A stretch of DNA of 27,373 bases from Bacillota bacterium (lineage in GTDB: Bacteria > Bacillota > Sulfobacillia > JABLXB01): assembly GCA_024653225.1 (NCBI GenBank), contig JANLGA010000010.1, forward strand, positions 12,562-39,934. The letters run 5' to 3'. Below, piece after piece: positions 22,600 to 27,373 of this stretch. The notes beneath the pieces were generated by a model. That model was given only the letters and a program-made list of their open reading frames with translations, did no database searches and was not told where the DNA came from. How positions within the stretch are numbered: the first letter of the stretch is position 1; each line of letters begins with the position of its first letter. A program made the position numbers and the translations under genes.

Positions 22600-23012
22600 A
22601 TGGATCCCCCCGTTTGTTCATCGTGCAGCACCATTCTAGGGGGTTGTCCCGGTTTCCTTCGTTGTTCGTCCTTCATCCCAGGATCGCCTGTATGTCCGCA
22701 GCGGGAGTGGTCGCACGGGTTGAAGCGCCCAGATCGCGGAAAGGACGGTTCGAGGCAAGGTGAATCCCTCACAAGTCGGTTTCCACGGACGGGTCATTTG
22801 GGTGAGGCTCGGCATCCCCGATGCCTGCTAGCCGAGGGGACTGATCCTCCTCATGGTCGAAGCCGACGAGGCCGAACACGCGCGCCTGCTCGACGACCCG
22901 AAGAGCGTCCCGGGAGCCTCGGTCTCCCACATGTCCCTGTCGGCCGGCTGACCCCCCTACCGATCCGACCGACTCGGCCGTCCCGACCGTCCCGGTGACG
23001 CCCCGCGGGGCC
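22600..23012. other. About 410 bases without a convincing gene
   Basis: Spacer between the threonine dehydratase start and the end of the lipoprotein gene. It must hold the dehydratase promoter, which I cannot place. A hairpin of GGCATC and GATGCC with a 3-base loop lies at 22811-22825, and a 12-base palindrome GCCCCGCGGGGC at 23000-23011 abuts the lipoprotein stop. One plus-strand stretch, 22853-22951, would encode 32 residues with strongly GC-biased third positions but has no close ribosome site. I do not recognise an RNA gene. Confidence 0.5.
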
Positions 23013-25841
23013 CTAGCTCGAGCCTCCGGCGCCGTCGAGGGAGAGGATGACGACCGATCCTCCCCCGTGTTTCCCCTGCGCGCCCGAGGCTCCCGGCGGT
23101 TCCGCGACCACCACGAACGATTCGTCCGGGGCCCAGCTGCACGCCCCAGTGGCGGTCCCCGGCGGGAAGCGCCTGCCGGGCGCAGGCAGGTGCCGGAAAG
23201 CGCGCAGGTCTCGAACGCGAAGGAACCCCAGCCCGCCGTCCCCGTCCTCCCAGTAAATGTACGAGCCGCGCGGAGACAGGCCCGCCCAGCCCCGCATCGC
23301 CACCTCCCGCTGCAGAAGTACCCTCCCGCCTGCGTCATCCAGCCTGAGTGCCACGACGTGAAAGGGCACGGCCACCCTCGGGACTGGTGACACCTGCCAC
23401 AGGATGTACTGTCCGGCGGAGGAGCACACCACCTGGTCCGACGCGCTGTCGAGCGGGATGGGCGAGAAGTGCGGCGGGTCTCGGCGACCGCTTTCCGGAC
23501 CGGCCCTCTCCTCCCAGACCTCCAACGGGCGGAATTCCGGGATGGCACGGCCCTCTCTCGACTTCAGCAGCAGGAGGCCATCCGCGCTCTGGACCACCGC
23601 TTTCACGTCCCCGTCGTCCCTGAACTCGACGAACGCCTCTTCGCCGGAGACGGGGCGAAACGCGAGGATCTTCACCGTCGTCCCCTCCGGCCCTGAATCC
23701 CATACGGCCTCGGTGAACGACAGTGCGCCGTCGAGCCAAGCGGCTCCACCGCCCCACCTGACGGGGTGCGCGCAAGCGACTGACCGGGTGGCACCGAGCC
23801 TGCCATCCTCCGAGAGCGATACAAACCCGAGGCCCTGCCGGGCGCGACCGACCACGGTCCTGAAATCCCCGGCAAGGGAGAGGGTCATCCCGCCGGGTAC
23901 CTCCGTCTCCCACTCGGTCCGCCCGTCCGGGGTGATGCATGAGACGAGCGCCCGGTTACCCGCATCCCCCTCGGGTTCCCGGGTCAGGATGAAGCGCCCG
24001 TTGACGATGCCCAGCACGGTGACACGACCAAGCGCGGCGCCGCCGCTCTCCTGTCTCCCCGGTGGGCGGTTCAACTCGGCGACTTCGGCGGGGCCGTCCC
24101 CGCCGGCGGGAGGTTCGACGCGGAAGTACCGCCGGCTACCGGGGCCGTCCGATCCTATGCGATATGCCTCGACCCATGCCCCCCCGTGCGAGAGCCCGCA
24201 CACCCCGGCGGCGTACCCGGGGGGCAGGTCGAACCTGGCGATCTCCCGGGCATCCGCCGCCCCGCGCGGGAGCGTGGGCACCCCGGCGCCGTCGCGGTAA
24301 ACGTAGGTCATCGTGCGCTCCCGGAACGTCCTTCCGTACGGCGGCTTCAGATTTTCGTCCTCGACCAGGGTGAATGCCAACTTGAGACCGTCCGGCGACC
24401 AGGCGGCCGCCGTCCAACCGCCGCGGGTCCTCAACCTAAGTACGACCCTGCGCCCGCCGCCGGTTCCCACGCAGAGGTCCCACACGTAGCACACGCCGAG
24501 GTCCAGCGGCCCGTCCTCGAACATGATCCCTTTCGCCCCCGCGGCCACTTCCACGAACCGATGCTCCGCCGGGAAGAACTGCCTGCAGTCTCCCGAGGCG
24601 ACATCGAACAGCTGGACTTCAACGTGGGGTTCCCCGTCCAGCCGGGGTGTGCAGACCACCGCCTCGGGTCCCACCACCGCGTGCGCCTCGAGGTATGTTC
24701 CGTCCTCCACGTCGGAGATCAGCCTGTACTCACCCGTCGCGACGTCGTACAGCGCGAGATTCCTCCTGTACCCGATCTCCGAATAAGCGCTTGTCCCGTC
24801 CTTCGCCTTGTTCGAAGCGGTCGTGAACAAGATCCGGTCCTCGTCGAGCCAGATGCCGCCCCTAGTGGCGAAAGTGCCTTCGAATTCGTGCTGGGCGGTG
24901 AGGGGCATCACGCTGCATGTTTCGATGTCGAAGAGGTAATAAGAGATTTCCCATTCGTACGCCTTTCCGAAGAGAAGCTTCGTCGAGCCGGGAGACCACG
25001 AAACGACCACGGAGTCATAGCCTACCATGAGGTCCGATTCCGTGACGGGTATCCCGATCTCCGTCATTTCGGCCGGAGCACCGGTACTCAGCCACCAGGC
25101 CTTGTTGCCCCGCGTGAACGCGAGGCGCGTTCCATCCGGGGACAGTACCGCCCCGTCCACTTCGATCCCCCAGGACTCGACCATGCCCGTCTCCAGGTCG
25201 TAGCAAGCCAACACCCTATCGAAATGCCCGAGCAGTCTCCCGTCGGAAAGCCAACCGATTAGGGAGAACCCCTCGGGCAACGCCGTCAACCCCGGCGGCG
25301 CTCGGCCGGTGGCGGGGTCGTACACGAATACGTTGACCCAGCCTGGAGTCTCGTAGACGCGATCCGGTCGGAACACGACGTCCATCGGCATCTGCCACGA
25401 GGGACCGTGCGACTGGGCGAGCAGCACGCCGGTCGCCCCTTCCACCTCGGCCGCCGTGTCGGCCAGCGCGAAGATCGTCAGCACGCGCCACTCCGGAAGC
25501 GAGGGCTGCCAGTCGGGTTCCAGCTCCACCGTTACGGTACCGTCCTCGTTGCGCGTCACTCCGACAACGCCGTCGGGCACGGCCTTCTTCAGGGCGAACA
25601 GGAGCGGGTCGGAACCAGGGGGTTCGGAGAACGCCACCTCCTTACGAACGAGGACGACCGATTCGAAATCCGGCTCGTATATCGTAATGGTGCGACTCTC
25701 CGGCCCCGGGCCGGGCGCGGGGATGGGCGCCGACGACGATGGCTCAGACGGGGGCCCGAGAGGCCTCGAACACCCCGCAATGAGCAGCCCCACCACGAGA
25801 AGCAGAGTCGCGGTACTGGCCGGCGACCCGATCTTGGTCAT
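23013..25841 (-). CDS. Large lipoprotein with probable GerMN-like domain and beta-propeller repeats
   Basis: Predicted membrane lipoprotein of 942 residues. The N terminus has a signal peptide with lipobox LIAGC (Cys at about residue 24), followed by a Pro/Ser-rich linker. Residues about 50-145 (TITIYEPDFESVVLVRKEV through PEWRVLTIFALADTAAEVEG) resemble a GerMN domain, as found in GerM and other sporulation or stress lipoproteins, though the match is by eye. The remaining 750 residues show many beta-propeller-type repeats such as LSPDGTRLAFTRG, WSPGSTKLLFG and WSPDGLKLAFTL (TolB/DPP-IV-like). No catalytic Ser triad is evident. ATG 25841 has GGGGGGTG about 5 bases upstream; 14 extra codons upstream are not needed. 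It lies 71 bases after a CGNR regulator gene, probably in one transcript. Confidence 0.75.
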   Translation of the reverse strand: MTKIGSPASTATLLLVVGLLIAGCSRPLGPPSEPSSSAPIPAPGPGPESRTITIYEPDFESVVLVRKEVAFSEPPGSDPLLFALKKAVPDGVVGVTRNEDGTVTVELEPDWQPSLPEWRVLTIFALADTAAEVEGATGVLLAQSHGPSWQMPMDVVFRPDRVYETPGWVNVFVYDPATGRAPPGLTALPEGFSLIGWLSDGRLLGHFDRVLACYDLETGMVESWGIEVDGAVLSPDGTRLAFTRGNKAWWLSTGAPAEMTEIGIPVTESDLMVGYDSVVVSWSPGSTKLLFGKAYEWEISYYLFDIETCSVMPLTAQHEFEGTFATRGGIWLDEDRILFTTASNKAKDGTSAYSEIGYRRNLALYDVATGEYRLISDVEDGTYLEAHAVVGPEAVVCTPRLDGEPHVEVQLFDVASGDCRQFFPAEHRFVEVAAGAKGIMFEDGPLDLGVCYVWDLCVGTGGGRRVVLRLRTRGGWTAAAWSPDGLKLAFTLVEDENLKPPYGRTFRERTMTYVYRDGAGVPTLPRGAADAREIARFDLPPGYAAGVCGLSHGGAWVEAYRIGSDGPGSRRYFRVEPPAGGDGPAEVAELNRPPGRQESGGAALGRVTVLGIVNGRFILTREPEGDAGNRALVSCITPDGRTEWETEVPGGMTLSLAGDFRTVVGRARQGLGFVSLSEDGRLGATRSVACAHPVRWGGGAAWLDGALSFTEAVWDSGPEGTTVKILAFRPVSGEEAFVEFRDDGDVKAVVQSADGLLLLKSREGRAIPEFRPLEVWEERAGPESGRRDPPHFSPIPLDSASDQVVCSSAGQYILWQVSPVPRVAVPFHVVALRLDDAGGRVLLQREVAMRGWAGLSPRGSYIYWEDGDGGLGFLRVRDLRAFRHLPAPGRRFPPGTATGACSWAPDESFVVVAEPPGASGAQGKHGGGSVVILSLDGAGGSS

Positions 25842-25912
25842 GGCCGCACCCCCCGTCGAGGCCCGCGGAAGTTCCAAACCCACGGGACCGCTTTCAGCCG
25901 GCGTTCCTCACA

Positions 25913-26530
25913 TCAGTGACGAGTCTCACCGGGAGGGGTTCCACGGGTGGGACCCGGGGGCACCGTGGGGTCCGGAGAAGAAGCCGGGGCGGCCCTCCTG
26001 CGCGCCCTGAATTCTCTCACTTTGACGAGGTTGCCGCAGTCTCGGGCGCACCAGCGTCGCGAACGGTTCCTGCTCTCGTCGTAGAAGAACCACCTACAGG
26101 CAGGGTTGGCGCACATCTTGAAACGCGAGGGCTCCCCGTGCTCCATCTCCCGGGCGAATTCCCTCGCTATCTCGGCGCACACCCACGCCCAATCCCGTCG
26201 GAGCGGCACGTACTCGGCGGCGTAGCCCCCCTCGACCTCGCGGATCCTCTGTACCGCCGGCGAGGCCTCGAGGAACTCGTTCAGTCGCGCCAGGTCCCGC
26301 GCGGAGACGCCCTCGCCCGCGGAGAACGACATGACGATCCTCCGGAGGAGAGAGCGCAGCGCGCCCAGCGAAGCGCGCGCACCCGCGTCGGGCGATCCAG
26401 CGGCTTGGAAGCCCCAACGACTCAGGAACCCCTCGAGCCACCTCGGGTCATCCAGCAGGTCGTCGTCCCGGCTCCTGTCGGTGCACCCACGCGAGTCGCT
26501 ATTGAGAAGGTCGAGACACGCCCATTCCAC
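25913..26530 (-). CDS. CGNR zinc-finger / ABATE-domain transcriptional regulator
   Basis: Predicted DNA-binding regulator of 205 residues. The N-terminal ABATE-like domain begins with WACLDLLNSDSRG (family: CLDFxNT). The C-terminal zinc finger reads FKMCANPACRWFFYDESRNR followed by SRRWCARDCGNL, with the four zinc cysteines kept; the naming motif CGNR is CGNL here. A basic, Pro-rich tail follows. Related proteins are thought to be stress or drug-response regulators; the target is unknown. The GTG start at 26530 has GGGGG about 9 bases upstream. It is divergent from the iron-sulfur protein gene, sharing a 146-base AT-richer intergenic region with several inverted repeats. Confidence 0.85.
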   Translation of the reverse strand: MEWACLDLLNSDSRGCTDRSRDDDLLDDPRWLEGFLSRWGFQAAGSPDAGARASLGALRSLLRRIVMSFSAGEGVSARDLARLNEFLEASPAVQRIREVEGGYAAEYVPLRRDWAWVCAEIAREFAREMEHGEPSRFKMCANPACRWFFYDESRNRSRRWCARDCGNLVKVREFRARRRAAPASSPDPTVPPGPTRGTPPGETRH

Positions 26531-26569
26531 GATCGCCGACCCCCGGACTAGTAATCTCCAAAATGGCTA

Positions 26570-26599
26570 TTGACTATTACCCCGATCCAGCTCTACAGT
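26570..26599 (+). promoter_or_regulatory. Probable sigma-A promoter of the iron-sulfur protein gene
   Basis: TTGACT (26570-26575, five of six matches) and TACAGT (26594-26599, four of six) are separated by 18 bases. The region is AT-rich compared with its surroundings. Two crossed inverted repeats overlap it: GGCTAT/ATAGCC (26565-26570, 26600-26605) and ATTACC/GGTAAT (26576-26581, 26608-26613). Confidence 0.5.
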
Positions 26600-26619
26600 A
26601 TAGCCGTGGTAATATCCAT

Positions 26620-26656
26620 GGGTCAACTTGGTGATTACAGCACTCCCCGTTGACCC
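26620..26656. repeat. Inverted repeat GGGTCAAC / GTTGACCC between promoter and gene
   Basis: Perfect 8-base arms at 26620-26627 and 26649-26656 separated by 21 bases, located after the probable promoter and before the GTG start at 26677. It may be an operator for the divergent CGNR regulator or a hairpin in the leader; no T run follows. Confidence 0.5.
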
Positions 26657-26676
26657 GAGCCGAGGAGGGGAATTCT

Positions 26677-27373
26677 GTGAGCGGTTCGGTGAGCGACTCC
26701 TTGATCAAGTGGGCCGACGAACAGGGCTACCGTGTCGCCTGGGGGCCGATCTCCGTGCTCGACGAGGTGCGCGAGGAGCTCGACCGCAGGAAGCAAGGTG
26801 AGATCGATCCCCTACTGTCGGAGCGCGAATTCGGGTTCCGCTACCTCGACGAGACGGACGCGGCCGATGCCAGGACCGTCATCGCCCTCTCAGTTCCGCG
26901 ACCCGCCCACCTCGTGACCTTCCGGTTGCCGGGCGGCCGGCTCGAGGCGGTGGTTCCCCCCACTTACAGGTACTATACCCCCGTCGGCCGGCGCGCCGCC
27001 GAAGAGATGTCCGCCGTGTTGCCCGGCGGCTGCGTGCAGCTTGACAGCGTTCCGAACAAGGCAGTGGCGGTGAAGCTCGGCCTGGCCGCATACGGCCGCA
27101 ACAACATCACCTACGTGGATGGCTTCGGCAGCTACCATCAGCTCGTCGTTTGCGCGACGAGTCTCGACCTCGGCCGATCCCCATCGTTCCCGACAGGAGG
27201 ACACCGGTCGCTACCCGAATGCGAGCGGTGCACCGCGTGCAGGCGGGCGTGTCCCACGGGAGCCATAGGGAACGACCGGTTCCTCCTCCACGCCGAGCGA
27301 TGTCTCACGCTGCTAAACGAGGGACAGGATCCCTGGCCCGCCTGGCTCTCCCCCTCCGCTCACAACTCCCTCG
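26677..27373 (+). CDS. Epoxyqueuosine-reductase-like 4Fe-4S double-cluster protein, N-terminal part (cut by window edge)
   Basis: About 232 codons are present and the frame is open at the window end. An N-terminal region with the QueG-like pattern NKAVAVKLGLAAYGRNNITY and YHQLVVCATSLDL leads into a double-cluster motif: CERCTACRRACPTGAIG (CxxCxxCxxxCP), then RCLTLLNEG, which supplies a Cys of the second cluster. Relatives are corrinoid- or flavin-linked reductases; QueG itself reduces epoxyqueuosine in tRNA, but this sequence looks like the broader 'epoxyqueuosine reductase-like' group, and the function is unknown. The GTG start at 26677 has GAGGAGGGG 6 bases upstream. It is divergent from the CGNR regulator, which may control it. 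Confidence 0.85.
   Translation, partial: MSGSVSDSLIKWADEQGYRVAWGPISVLDEVREELDRRKQGEIDPLLSEREFGFRYLDETDAADARTVIALSVPRPAHLVTFRLPGGRLEAVVPPTYRYYTPVGRRAAEEMSAVLPGGCVQLDSVPNKAVAVKLGLAAYGRNNITYVDGFGSYHQLVVCATSLDLGRSPSFPTGGHRSLPECERCTACRRACPTGAIGNDRFLLHAERCLTLLNEGQDPWPAWLSPSAHNSL

Noticed and set aside
22563..22772. Minus-strand small Cys-containing frame (69 codons) upstream of and overlapping the dehydratase start
   Set aside because: Cysteine pairs hint at a zinc ribbon, but third codon positions are only about half G or C, unlike the neighbouring genes, and its end simply re-reads the dehydratase start in another frame.
23000..23011. Palindrome GCCCCGCGGGGC after the lipoprotein gene as a terminator
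   Set aside because: There is no room for a loop without losing most of the stem, and no T run follows on the minus strand.
1..27373. CRISPR arrays, tRNA or rRNA genes, insertion sequences, phage genes
   Set aside because: I found no direct-repeat array, no cloverleaf-like segment, no transposase or integrase motif and no terminal repeats.

Overview
This is a GC-rich chromosomal window that looks like a spore-forming, Gram-positive member of the Bacillota (Clostridia or Limnochordia type, possibly thermophilic). The reasons are a complete WalR-WalK-YycH-YycI set, a SCIFF ranthipeptide with its radical SAM maturase, two Spo0E-like reading frames with tandem Spo0A boxes in front, a SpoVB-type flippase, a probable GerMN lipoprotein, and clear Shine-Dalgarno sequences ahead of an unusual number of TTG starts. 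I see no tRNA, rRNA, insertion sequence, phage gene or CRISPR array.

Layout. Positions 1-3512, minus strand: a polyamine operon read pdaD-speE-speB-argS (arginine to agmatine, putrescine and spermidine, then arginyl-tRNA synthetase, cut by the window edge), with an extended -10 promoter and a leader that can form a hairpin. 3566-5542, plus strand: a class A penicillin-binding protein. 5539-13708, minus strand: a cell-envelope operon read HExxH metallopeptidase-walR-walK-yycH-yycI-murA-htrA, with MurA in the place where Bacillus has YycJ. Upstream of it lie an intrinsic terminator and a perfect two-half-site WalR box. 13909-15291, minus strand: a LysM-G5-M23 peptidase. 15388-17006, minus strand: the SCIFF locus, made of a 50-codon precursor (scfA) and its maturase (scfB), with a good sigma-A promoter.

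17058-20228: a second LysM-M23 peptidase (plus), a NodB-family polysaccharide deacetylase (minus, 3' ends overlapping) and a SpoVB/MATE-type flippase (plus). 20288-20750, minus strand: two overlapping small Spo0E-like genes behind three TGNCGAA boxes. 20772-22599, minus strand: a threonine dehydratase followed by a Cof-type HAD phosphatase. 22600-23012 has no convincing gene. 23013-26530, minus strand: a CGNR zinc-finger regulator followed by a 942-residue beta-propeller lipoprotein. 26677-27373, plus strand: the start of an epoxyqueuosine-reductase-like double-cluster iron-sulfur protein.

The genes mostly serve wall growth and remodelling (PBP, MurA, WalRK system, two M23 peptidases, deacetylase, flippase, HtrA) and the decision to sporulate. 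The least routine items are the SCIFF peptide, the WalR box with a terminator ahead of the wal operon, the 0A-box array before the Spo0E-like genes, the missing HIGH motif in ArgS, the HExxH protein heading the wal operon and the large GerMN-propeller lipoprotein. All assignments come from reading motifs by eye; no database search was run.
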